Of a DNA stretch of 64,000 bases, positions 46,236 to 57,642 are shown in pieces. Numbering within the stretch: the stretch's first letter is position 1; every line of letters begins with the position of its first letter. The stretch is from the NCBI RefSeq assembly GCF_022539315.1, contig NC_066327.1, positions 15,834,834-15,898,833 on the forward strand, in the 5' to 3' direction. Origin of the DNA: Serinus canaria. Taxonomy: Eukaryota > Chordata > Aves > Passeriformes > Fringillidae. The position numbers and the translations under genes are program-made. Under the pieces are notes generated by a model. It had not been told where the DNA came from. It ran no database searches and worked only from the letters and a program-made list of their open reading frames with translations.

Positions 46236-49096
46236 GATGGTTGCAGTAGCTCCTGGCTGTCAGCAAGCCCCAACCTTGGGGCTACTGATCCGTGTATCAC
46301 AGGAGAGAACCCTGGCCAAAAAGAGATTCCATGGGTAGAAGGAAACATTGCCCTTTGCCTCCCCATGCAGAAAATGAAATAGGGCACTCAGCATTAACTA
46401 ACTGCCTGCACAAGATGCTTTGCAACTGCAATGGCAGGAATTACGTGGTTTTCTCCCACCTACACTGGCTGACCCAAAAGCTGCCACCAACTGATGATGA
46501 GTCTGCAGAAGCTCATTAAAAGCGTTTCAGCCTGTAGAGGAAGAGGGATTCAAAGCAGCCAGGATGGCTTGGAGGGGGCAGAGGATGCCCAGGGAGGCTG
46601 GAAATGCTCTGCAGCAAGAAAGGGCTCCTGAGAGTCCCAGCAGCCCATGGCAGCAGAGCTGACTCTGCAGATTCCTGGGAAAGGAGATGTGGCTCTGTGT
46701 GGGACATGGGCTGGGGAAAGCTGGCCACAGCCAACAGCCCAGGGCTGGGCAATGAGTCTGGGGTAATAATTAAAGGGCCAACCTTGGGTTCATCAAAACC
46801 TCTAAAACAACCCACTGATAATAACAGCAGGACATTAGGATTGGGCTTTTTCCTGGTCACTGAAGCTTTCCTGACTCCACAGGCTTATCAGGGACAGTCT
46901 TGGCAAAGCCAGAAAAGAGATGAGGCTGAAAATAATCTGTCCTCAAACTTCCCACGTTCAGAAATGCCTGATCTGAGGCACAGGGTTTTCATGCAGTACT
47001 CCCTAAGCACAGACCATTTGCAAACCATAGAAAAGCAGGAAATCCATCGTGCCTTTCCACATAATCCAGAACTGTACAACTCTTTAAGCATGACAAAGTC
47101 TTAAATACTGCTTTTAAAAATCTGCAATAAAGTTTACTGAGGTTTATGACATTATATACCCTATTGCTTGAATTCTGGCCATCCTACACTTTCCTTCTGC
47201 TGGTCACACGTCACAGCTTTTGCACAGCCCAGAAAAAAGGTCAGGGCCTCTCTTTGAAGGAGAAAAGACAGCTGTACCTCCCCAAGGAAAACAGCAGCAG
47301 GATGAGACCATTTTGGGGGGGAAAATAGAGTAATTATTCTGAACAATACCACAGAAATCAAAAACCTGAAAGGGTGGAGTGAGAAAGGAGCAGAGACAGT
47401 AGTGAGAACATGGGATGATGCCAGTTCAGCCCATAAACTCATTTAGGAGCTTGCTTGGAACAAGCTGTTCTTAGGGCACTGCCAGACTGACCAGACAGGA
47501 GCAGATTTCAGCCCAATTGACCAACAAGTTGGTCAAACCCTCTCTCGTGCCACTGCCAGCCAACCTTGTAAACACTGAAGGTCAGATAAACATCCAAATG
47601 TTGCAATTTATTGGATTCACATTCCTCTGGCGATTCACCTATGTTTTCTTCTGTCGGGACAAAGGGTTGTGGGCAGCTCACAGGAGGATCATGTTCTCTA
47701 CCAGCACGAGGCACAGGCAGGACAGAGAGGGCAGAGGACGAAATGGGAAGCCCAGACTTTATGGAAAAAACAAAACCCCCAGTGCAACACCCATCCTTAT
47801 CTTCAAATGAAAAAAACAAAAGTATTCTCCTATCTTAGCAATCCTCTACAGGACGAGAAAATGAGTGAACTTCAAACCCTTTCAGGGGTGACAAAAGCAG
47901 GTGCTGCCACTGAGGGCTGGCTTTGGAGCCACAGCAGCAGGGACAGGAGGGCTCTGCAGGGTGGTGGCTCTGGGGCAGGCACGGCGTGTGCCCGGCAGCT
48001 GCAGCAGCAGCACGGCGCTGACGCACGGCTCGCTGCAGGGACACACATGAAAGGCAGGGTCAGCCCAGTGCAGGAGATGCCCCAGCCCCACAGCAGGCCC
48101 TGGCTGCCCCTGCAGTGCCACAGGTGCAGCTGCACCCGTAGTAAGGCTTGCACAACCCCTGCTCCAACACACTCCAAGACAAACACCCCCACGTTCACAG
48201 TTCACTCCTCCGGCAGAAAAACAGCAGGGCCAGACCCAGGGACCCTCCTGTGGCACTGGCAAGGCCACACTGGTGTCACAGGAGGGCTGGTGCCTCCAGT
48301 CTGCCATTGGGACAAACCAAAAATTATTCTGATTGCAATCTTACGACCCATAAAACAGCAGCACAAAAGCACAGAGTTGGCTCTGGTTTCTCTCTATCAC
48401 ACAGGTGAAATTGCCACCAAAACACAGGAAGGAAACCCCACTGTCCCCACAACCCCACTACAGGCTTTAGAAACAGATGCTAAAGCCCATCCAGGGTGGG
48501 GAAAAAGCCTGTGGGAGCATTTGCCAAGATCTCCATGTCCCTAGTGAGGAGCTGCAGAGGAGCAGGGTGGGATTGGATCAGGAACAATCCCAGCTGCCTC
48601 TGCCTCGTGCCCTTCAGCAGTTCCCAAAGACAGGGCAAGGAATCAGCAGAGAGAGGCCCTGGAGCACTGCTGTGTTGTTTTATTTCTGGCTTTGAACTCC
48701 AGGACCTGCCAGGGTTCCTGGATGTGGTGTCACTCACACCAGGTGGATTTTCCTGGGGTCTCTGTTCCAGCCAGCAGCGTTGGAAGCTCTGGTGCCTGCT
48801 TTCCATCTGACAGCAGCACAGCTGAACCAGAGGGATGCAGAACTAATCCTGGGCAGAGGGGAGCCAGAAAGGGATTCCAGCAGCACAAAAACCAGAGGGA
48901 AATGCTGGAGTCTGTGATCAGTATCTGTGAGCATTCATTTTCCAAGAAGTAGCGATGATAAGGCAGCTCTGCCCAGGTGAAAGATATCAGCAGGGCTAAT
49001 TGTGGCTGGGCAGGCTGATTCTCATGGCAGTGCTGTTATCTCCCTGGATTCCAGCTCCCAGCAGCTGCTGTCCCTGCTCAGAATATCCAGCAGCAC

Positions 49097-49253
49097 AGAG
49101 AGAGAGAGGAAGAGAAGGGGGTAGAAAGGAGAGAGGAAAAAATGAGGAGAAAGGGAGAGGCAAGGAACAAGCGGAAAGGAAAGTGTAGGAACAGACAAGA
49201 CAGAAAGGGGAGGAACAGAGAAGATGTGGAAAGATGAGAAGGCAAATGGGGAC
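49097..49253. repeat. Purine-rich (GA) tract
   Basis: About 155 bp of mostly A and G with only scattered C and T. It resembles a decayed version of the larger GA minisatellite at 51.9 kb. Confidence 0.8.
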
Positions 49254-51000
49254 TCTGAGCTGCTCCACAATTCCCTCTTACAGGGGTTTCAAGGGAGTGG
49301 AGCTGACAAATTGCTCGCTGTGGGTGTATATTTCAAGAGGCAAACTCAGCTCGACCCTTCCCTGAGGACACCCATCCTCTGCAAGGAGGGACTGTGTGGA
49401 GGACACAGGGAGTGAAGAAATTACTCAGGAGACATTACTAATGAGCTGCTAATGAGGCTCAGCCTGTGCACCCAGCCCAGCGCAGAGCAGAGGCTGCTCT
49501 GGTCCCCAAAATCCCCCCCAGGAGCCAAGGGATGTGCCTGTCCAGCAGGAAGGCAAAGCCAGCACACACACCTTTGTGTCCACTGCCAGCACATCCTGCT
49601 ATTCCTGGATGTCTCAGGATCCTTTGTCCTGCCCAGCTCCCAGGCTTTGGGCAGCCCCAGGTCCAAGCAGGAAGGAGCTGTGGGCACTGCCCTGCACGGT
49701 GCCCAGCAGGGAACGTGCTGTGCCCGTGCTTGGCCAGCTGGACCTGTCAGACCTGCTGCAGGTGGCCCTGATGATGATTACCCATTATTACCCTCTCAAA
49801 CCAGGTAAATACATGGTACAAGAGTCCCTGGGCCCAGGAGGTGACGCTGGGAAGAGCCACAGCAAAGGATGAAAGGAGCAAAGGTGAGAAGTGACTGGCC
49901 CAAAACCACGTAGCACAGCAGCAGCAGTGCCTAGCAGAGCACAGAAAGGGTTTGTTGCCAAAATACAGCTGTCAGGAGCCAGCTGATAGGTGGTTTGTTT
50001 TCCAAGACATCCACCTGGGGCTCCAGGTATGGCCCAGGACCTCCAGGGTGCTGGTGGCTTCCTGCAGGCTGAGCAGGACTCCTGAATTTACAAAATCAAC
50101 CCAGAGCAGTGCTGGGTGTCCTGGCTTTGCCCATGCCAGGCTGCAGCTCTGGGCACTGGGAGAACATCTCCAGAAGAACTCTTTGGGCTCGGGTGGGAAA
50201 AGTCCAAACCCCTCACAACAACTCTTAGAGCTCCAGGAATAAATGTCAGGAGGGTGAGAGCAGAAAATAAGAAATCCTCCCCAGTCAAGATCAATGCCAA
50301 CAAAACCTGTGCCAGGCTGAAAATACCTGCTGGGTCATCCACGGGCAGCCAGTGGGGGCTCCTGGGGGAGATGCACATAGAATTGTTAAATTTGGGGTTT
50401 TTTTCATTTTGAATTTAAAATGACATCAGGAATAGAATCAAAATTATACCACCATGTCTCAAAATCCTTTGCACTACAGAGAAAAACTGCACAAATTATA
50501 CATGATGAGAAGGTTTTAAAGGAAAGTCAAACTGCTGAAGTGGTGGAAGCCACACACCATGACCTGAACATGGCTAAAAACTCAACAAATTCTGAGGAAA
50601 ATAACTTTCACGGCAAATACAGAAAAAATTATCAGAATTGTTCATTCTGATTTATTCAATTGGTTTGAGTGGGGTATTTTATCATTCAGATGTTAATTAA
50701 TGAATTGAAAAGCAGAAAAGTTTATTTCCCATTTCTAGCCATCAAAAAGTCCAAAATATATTCTATTACTAAAACTGTGAAGACCTTGACCAGCAAAAAT
50801 ACTTCATTTCACTCCCTGCTCCAAAGTTCCCTCAACAAATCAGCTTCATACACAGAACAAGCCTTTATGCTCTTTATTTTTCACCTGAAGTTGACACATT
50901 AGACAGTTTTATTTAGATAATAATTCCTTCTCATTTCTTTTCTGATTTCCCATTTCAATCCTGATAAATCTCATAAATCACGAAAGGAAACCAAGTCTTG

Positions 51001-51425
51001 CCAAAAAAAAAAAAAAAAAAAGGAAAACAAAACAAAAAAAATATATTCCATAATCTTCTTATAGAATAAATTGCCCTTCTAAAAATCTGCATAAATGCCT
51101 GATAACTGGAAGAAAGTAAATGTATACAGGTATGGCAAATCCAAGTTCAGGATTCCTACAGGATTTTGCTGAGGGTCACCATTCCTGGAGCAAAACCTGC
51201 CCCGTGGGACCCACACCTCCATCTCAGGAGGAATTTGGTACATCAGCTGAAGCCATTGCAAAGGTCAGTTTGTCCCTCACAAAAAAACCAAAAAAAAAAA
51301 ATATCCACCCAAAAAAAACCCAAAATGAAAGAGAAAAAAAACACACAAAAAAAAAAACCTCCCACAACAAACAAAACCAAAACAAAACCAAAATAAATAG
51401 GAAAATAATAAATAAATAAACCAAG
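51001..51425. repeat. A-rich low-complexity region
   Basis: A pure A run lies at about 51004-51020. After 51280 comes an A-rich stretch with repeated ACCCAAAA, CCAAAAC and AAATAA words. No retrotransposed gene body precedes it. Confidence 0.8.
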
Positions 51426-51929
51426 AACCAACTTTTCAGACTGGAGAGCTGCAAGTGCAGCTTGTGCTGTCCCCAAGGTGGGGACACTGGGGCAGTAATA
51501 TCCCAAATTGCTGCCATGAGATTCCCCAGAGCACACCAGGCAGGAAACCTGACTGCAAAGTGTGAGCCAGGACCCCTGCAAGGCAATTCCTGCATCCCAC
51601 AGCAGTCTGGGACAGGGCTGGGATTCAAACCCCAAATATCTTGATTTAAATCATGACAGTGTCAGTGCATCCCTTGGCTCTGGAGCAGCCCCAGGCCCAA
51701 CCCTTCCCTCCTGAGGAAAAGGCACAGCACCATGGCAAGGTGGGGGAGGCATCTCCCCCCAGCCTGCCCCGACACCCCCACACCTGTGGGGCAGCAGGAG
51801 GTGGAAGCATCCCCAGGAATCCCAGTTTTCCCTGGGAAGGAAGGGCAGGAGCATCCCCCAGCTCTGCCGGGGTGCCCCAGGGGTCCCCCAGTGCTGCCAG
51901 CAGCTCCTGGGAGCCACGGGTACAGCTCT
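51426..51929. other. Unique GC-moderate spacer
   Basis: No gene is recognised. The sequence becomes C-rich approaching the GA minisatellite. Long open frames that begin here owe their length to the repeat. Confidence 0.5.
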
Positions 51930-52371
51930 GGGAGAGGAGAGGAGAGGAGAGGAGAGGAGAGGAGAGGAGAGGAGCGGATGAGGGAGAGAGGAGAGAGGAG
52001 AGAGGAGAGAGGAGCGAGAGGACGAGAGGAGAGAGGAGAGAGGAAGAGGAGAGAGACGAGAGGAGAGAGGAGCAGGAGAGAGGAGAGGGAGGAGAGGAGA
52101 GGAGAGAGGAGAGAGGAGAGGGAGAGGGAGAGGGAGAGGGAGAGGACGAGGATGAGAGAGGAGAGGAGAGGAGAGGAGAGGAGAGGACGAGAGAGGAGAG
52201 GAGAGGAGAGGATGAGGAGAGGAGAGGAGAGCGGAGGCAGGAGAGGAGAGCGAGGAGAGGAGAGGAGAGGAGAGGAGAGGCGAGGAGAGGAGAGGAGAGG
52301 GAGGAGGAGAGGAGAGGAGAGGAGAGGAGAGGAGAGGAGAGGAGAGGAGGGAGAGGAGGGAGAGGAGGAAG
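51930..52371. repeat. GGAGA-type purine minisatellite (442 bp)
   Basis: Tandem GGAGA/GGAGAGGAGA units cover about 442 bp. They are almost purely purine on the + strand, with occasional C and T variants such as GCGGATGAGG and GACGAGAG that mark higher-order unit types. Because the basic unit is 5 bp, every frame on both strands stays open, yielding Arg/Glu-rich or Leu/Ser-rich pseudo-proteins of 250-350 codons. Such homopurine mirror repeats can form triplex H-DNA and vary in length. Confidence 0.97.
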
Positions 52372-54374
52372 CCCTGGCCCCCAGCAGCAGTGCCCACCCA
52401 CACTCCTCTCCCAGAGCCACAATTCCCTATTCTGCAGCACCATCTTCAGCAAGAGGGAGGAAAACCCCTTCTGCAGGCAGCAGCAGGACCCGAAGGAGCT
52501 GCGGTTCCAACCAGCAGCAGACGGGAGCTTTGGCTCAGGGGTGGGATTTCTGCCAGCCCAGAAAAGCCCCAGCACAACCAAACCTGGGAGTGCTCGGTGG
52601 GATTTGGTGTTTTATTGTAACACTGCACTCACAGCCCCTTCCTTCCCTGCCTACAGAAAGGCAGCTTTGGGCTGCTGTGCACCCGGCTAAAAATCAAATT
52701 ATCTGCCAAATTCTCTTCCTGGGTTTGCTCCCAGCAGCCTGCCCTGCACAGCCACATCCACGACAGGAAGGAAATGTGAAACAAATGTGATTTTCACAAA
52801 GCCTAAAAAGTCAAATATGGCCCCACAACCTCTAACACGTTGTCCCCAGCCCCAGAATTCTCTCCCATGTGGATTTAGAGCACCAGGAAAGACAAAAAAA
52901 CCCTTCCAGTCTCTTCTGCCTTCCCTCTGCTGATGGGGACAGGACACAGAGCAGCTGGAGGTTTTTAATTTGTTTAAATTGACACTGCTAGTTAGGTCTC
53001 CTGATTTCTGGAGAGAAGCTCACTTTTCTCCTGTCAGCATCCAGTTTCCCATGTAACTCTGAGGGTAACAGCAGAGGAGGTGCAAGGATTTAAAATAAAA
53101 ATAATATTAATTTAGAACCTGAAAAAAACGGATGCTGGGCTCTGAAACAGCAGAAAGTTGATATTAATATAATTAATATTAATATCATTATTTCAAGAGC
53201 TATTTTAGTAAAAGAACATAAAATTTAGAGAAGGCTGTTTTCAGGGAAGACACTCAGAGCACTTGTGTCATTAGTTCTGAAGTTTGTTGCATTTTTTTTA
53301 GGAGAAACATCATCCAAATGGACCAAAATTACCTGTCAGTAATCCATGAGATATTTTAAATTCTCCTTTAATAGAAAAGCAGAACAATGGGCTGCAGGGA
53401 GGGGTTAAAGCACACTCAGGGAGAATCTGGCCCTTGGTGTCAGGCAGGGTGGGTGGACATAAAAACGAATTTCTTCTGCAGGAAAACCAGAGGAGGGTGA
53501 GAGCAGCCCCGTGCCAGGTGTTGCCTCCCAAAGGTGAAGCTCTGACTCCTTTTGGCAGCACCAACCTTTCCCACCCAGCCTCAGCTCAATCTGTGTGCAG
53601 CAGTGGGAGAGGAGCTCAAATTCTCTGAATTCAGAGTTGTTCTGGTCGGGATTACCAAAATTATGTAAAATAATTGTGTCAAATTATCGGGGTGGCAGTT
53701 TGCTCCTGAGTCTTTTTTATCCATAAATTCTCTTGTCCTGGGAAGTGCAGAGCTGCAGCTGGGAGTGCAGCTCCCCCAGCCCTCATCCCTCCCTCCCTGC
53801 AGTTCCTTGCTGCTTTCACTTGAAGGCAACCTTGCACTGCTCATGGGCACGGAGAGGGGCTGGGGAGGCACTGCAGGGTGGAGGAAATGGATTTATGGAT
53901 TTATGGACCATTCTCAAAGCCTGGCAGAAGGCTCACACTGTGCTCATCTGTGTGCAAACCCTGAGATGAGCAATGCTGGCTTGGAAATGCCATGGGATGG
54001 ACAGACATTGCTGAGAAAATGAACTAGAAACAAGTTTCAAAGGATGGCCTTGCAAAAAGGACTGGATGCTTTAGAGAAATAGAACTGTGGGAGATGCATT
54101 GTCCTGAGACCCACGAGGGGTAATTTTAAATTATCAGCTTTAAAATGATTCAGCTGTTTATTTACAGCATGGTGTGACTAAAGCTAATAAGCCAAGAAAT
54201 GCTTGTAATGAAATTAAAAAATAATTAGCTTCTGATTGTGATAGTGTAAATGATATCTGTGTTATCTCACCCTTCGCATGAGACTAAAAGTAAAATAAAA
54301 GTTTTTTGAAACACCTCTCAGCTGCCCCATCTCTAAATCAGAAAAAAACATAATCCAACAGCAGGGATGCCAAA
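52372..54374. other. Intergenic DNA, nothing recognised
   Basis: No gene is seen. An AT-rich inverted repeat lies at 53160-53186 (11-bp arms GATATTAATAT, 5-bp spacer), and a TTTATGGA doublet near 53890. Both are minor. Confidence 0.55.
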
Positions 54375-54690
54375 ATCCCAGGGTGGCTCAGGCTGGAGGG
54401 GCCCCCAGAGGGTCCCTGGTGCCACCTCCCTGCTCCAGCAGGGCCATCCCCAGCTCAGGGCACAGCAGAGTGTCCAGCCTGCTCTGGAGTGAGACCCCAC
54501 AGCCCCTCTGGGCTCTGCTCAGGGCTGGCCCTGCCCAGGAAAAGGGGTTTTCCTCCTTTCCAGGTGGAACGTGCTGGGATCAGTTCCTGCCCATCCCTTG
54601 GTGCCACTGCTGGCCCCGCAGAGCTGAGCCCTGCTCAGAGCCCTCCCTCCCTCCCAGGGCTAACAGGGCTCAGACACTGGGAGAAACCCC
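54375..54690 (-). mobile_element. CR1 LINE fragment, antisense
   Basis: On the + strand it reads as the complement of CR1: 'cacctccctgctccagcagggccatcccc', 'gcacagcagagtgtccag', 'ctctgggctctgctcaggg', 'ttccaggtggaacgtgctg' and 'cagttcctgcccatccctt'. The element therefore lies on the minus strand. It is an old, truncated copy with no usable open frame. Confidence 0.8.
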
Positions 54691-57600
54691 TTAATTAGTT
54701 ATATACACCTAATTAATCAATGTGTGAACAGTGCTGGTTTTCCTCTGAAGGTGCTTTAACCCCTCCCTGCCCACAGCCTTGCAAGGAGCAGGGATCATCA
54801 GGGGAACACACAAGCCCTGCCTTGGCTCCTCTCCTCACCCAGAGCATCAACAGTGACCAGCACAGCAGGGACAGCTCAGTTCTGAGCAGGACCAGAGCCA
54901 GCTGCAGAGTGGGATATTTCCTAATCAGCTGTCCCCAAGGAATTTTATCCTTGGATCCTCCTGGAGCTGCTTATCTGGGCCATTAGGGAACTTGTGAGGG
55001 ACAGGTGAGATACAGCAGGCAGGCAGAGGGCAAAGGCACTGCCTGTCCTCAAAAGCAGGGGCTGAGAGCAGCCAGGCAAGCACAGACCTGTCTGTGATGC
55101 CAGGAGAAATAAATGCCTGAGGAAGCCAGGATGGACAGCAGGGCCTGTGCAGTGGTCAGTGGTGATGGGGCTTGTGCAGAGGAAAAGAGCAAAAGGAGAT
55201 GCAATACAGAAGAGTTTAGGAATCCAAGGTTTTCAATTTGTCTTTTCCATTAATTTCAGGGAACAGGCACGTTGATAAATTACACACATCCACCTCTTGA
55301 CACTGCTTTGGAAGGAGCAGCCAGTCACAGTGGCGTGCATGAAGCTGCATTTATGAAACCACTCCCCAAAGCAGAGCAGTATTTAACATTTCTTCTTTTC
55401 CTTCTGCTCCAAATGACCATCTGGCAACAGATTTGCTGGAAGGAAGCCTTTCCTCTGGTTTCTGTCTGGGGACAAACCTGTGCCAACTTCCAGCAGTTCA
55501 TGTGATTTAGGGATGCAGAATATAGTTCTCCTCTGAAACGTGCGTGGGCTTGGAGTCAAATTCAGACAGTGAAAAGATCTGGTGTGAAGCAAGCTGTGGG
55601 TTGCAGTACAGTTTTCTCTCTGTGCATGAAGTGTGCCAAACTGGAGAGATTTGTATCCCTTTCCCTGCACTCTCAGGCCAAATGGTAAATTCTGGATATT
55701 ATCCCCAGTTATTTTACCTACCCAAGCACATCAAACCTGCCTGAAGTCTCACTTAAAACTCCAAGGAACTTTTGTTTGGAACTGCAAGATGCAAGATCCT
55801 CCTCAGATTTAGTAGCCAGTCAATTAAATTTTCTTTGAAAATAGAATAAAACCCCTCTGCAAGAAGCCAAGAGGTCTCAGGGGCAAAACTTCCCATTTCA
55901 GGAGGGTGTGGAAGTCTAGAAGGACTGTCCTAAAGGAAGAACAAATCTCCCTGTGCTCATTTTAGAAGAGACATTTCAAACTTTTAAGAGCTAAGCTGTC
56001 TTGCCTGAGCTCAGCCATCAGTGCACACAGAAGGCCTTGGAGACACAGGCAGGGGAAAAAAAGCTCCTCTAATGACCTGCAGTGCCTCTGAAACCATCCA
56101 GCCCCAGTCCCACCCAGTGTGGGGGCAGAGGAGAGGAAATGAAACCTAATTCCCTGCTTGGAAACTTCAGGCCAGGTTTCTGATCTTTTTTCCAAATGCC
56201 AGAGCTGTGAAACCTGGCTGTGTCCATCTGGGATGGGCAAGGAGCTGCACACCAGGGCCTGGGAGAGCATCAGCAGTGGGGGGAGCTGGGCTGGCCAGGC
56301 TCAGGGTCACCAGGCAGAGGACAGCCACAGGGATCCCTAGGGAATGCCACCAGCCTCCCATCATTCCTCAGAAAAGTCTCCAGGAAACCCTCACTGAATA
56401 AAACTTTTTCTTTTTTTCTTAATGGTTTTGTCTTTCTGTATCTAAAATTTGGGTGATTTGGCTTGGAGGGTGTTATTATAATGGATTAAAAAGAACTTTA
56501 ATTGCTTGGAGATGCAATGTGGCTAAACAATATCTCCAAGGAAAGAGGTTTGTGTCTGAGTAGAGGAAAAGAAGGAGGGAAATTGTGCCTTTGTGAATGC
56601 AATGAAATGCAAAAATAGACATCAAAACCTGGGGAAAATTAATTACTTTGTCCAATTCCTTTCAGCTGTAACAGCCCCCACTTTTAATGTCATTTCTGAC
56701 ATCTACATCACCCAGGTGCACAGCCAAGGGATGGCACTTGTCAGGGAACCTCCACACACAGCTTTCATTGCTCCCAGGGGAGCCCCAGCCCAGCAAGGAG
56801 CCCCTGGGTGTTTGCAGGAGCACAGCAGTGCAGGCAACACTCACAGCTGCTTTTAGCACACACAGAAATCAAATGGTGGAGGTAGGAAACTCCATCGAGG
56901 CATTCACATCAAGCAGGTTGGGGAAACTGAGTCAATCTGTGGCTCCAGCTGACAGGAAAGCACCGAGCACCTCCCTTGCTTGGCCTGGCTGTATTTCACC
57001 TGATTAGAGCAGAGGAAACCTCAGTTCCCTGTCTGTAGCACAGATAACAGGGAGCATTACCTGCTAAATTCAGACAGCAGCAGGAGATGCTGCTCTGGCC
57101 TGCCAGAAGCTCTGAGTTTGCTCCCCAGACAGCTGTCAGCTCCTGGGACACACCAGCTGTGCCTCGGCCGCCCCACACCACAATCTGCTGCCCGTGTCAA
57201 ACGGCCCCTTTCCCCAACTCTGCAGGGCTCAGAGGATCCAGACAGTGCTTTATCTCAGTGACAACTTTTTCTGGAATTAGTTGGGAAAAACACGTCCAGC
57301 TATTGCCAAAAAAGATCTCCCCCAGCTATTGGCACCGTCAGCCCCCGGTTACGTGGCTTCCCAAGTGGCACAAGGGATGACAGATTCATATTAATTCCAG
57401 TCAGCAAATGGATTATAAATACTCCCCCAGCCAGTTGCCACCTGATAGGACTGTCCTTGAGTCCTCCAATTGTGGAAGGGACTTGTCAACTCTAAATTTA
57501 CCCTCCAGTATGTATTGTATAAAACAAAATACTCCGTCATCCTTGGTAGGCACTTGTGCTGCAGCCCAGCATGGATTAGACCAGAAACTGCAGGTTCCAT
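54691..57600. other. Intergenic DNA, nothing recognised
   Basis: No exon, RNA gene or mobile element is supportable in this stretch. It has ordinary composition, with short open frames only. Confidence 0.55.
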
Positions 57601-57601
57601 C

Positions 57602-57642
<41 letters not shown>
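57601..57642. repeat. (CAGA)n tetranucleotide microsatellite
   Basis: Ten and a half perfect CAGA units. Confidence 0.98.

Larger units (their letters stand above)
42556..51000. other. Intergenic DNA downstream of STC2
   Basis: No exon, RNA gene or intact transposon is supportable. Several GC-richer patches (42.6-43.2, 45.0-45.2, 47.9-48.2 and 49.45-49.8 kb) yield open frames up to 291 codons on both strands without recognisable products. An (ATT)n run and a purine tract are annotated separately. Confidence 0.55.

Noticed and set aside
47669..48544. Open frame of 291 codons on the + strand
   Set aside because: No recognisable domain, low-complexity composition, and competing frames of similar quality on the other strand. 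Chance openness in GC-richer DNA is the simplest explanation.
51646..52790. Several open frames of 250-352 codons on both strands, Arg/Glu-rich or Leu/Ser/Pro-rich
   Set aside because: They exist only because the 5-bp GGAGA repeat has no stop in any frame. They overlap each other in all frames and lack homology and gene structure.
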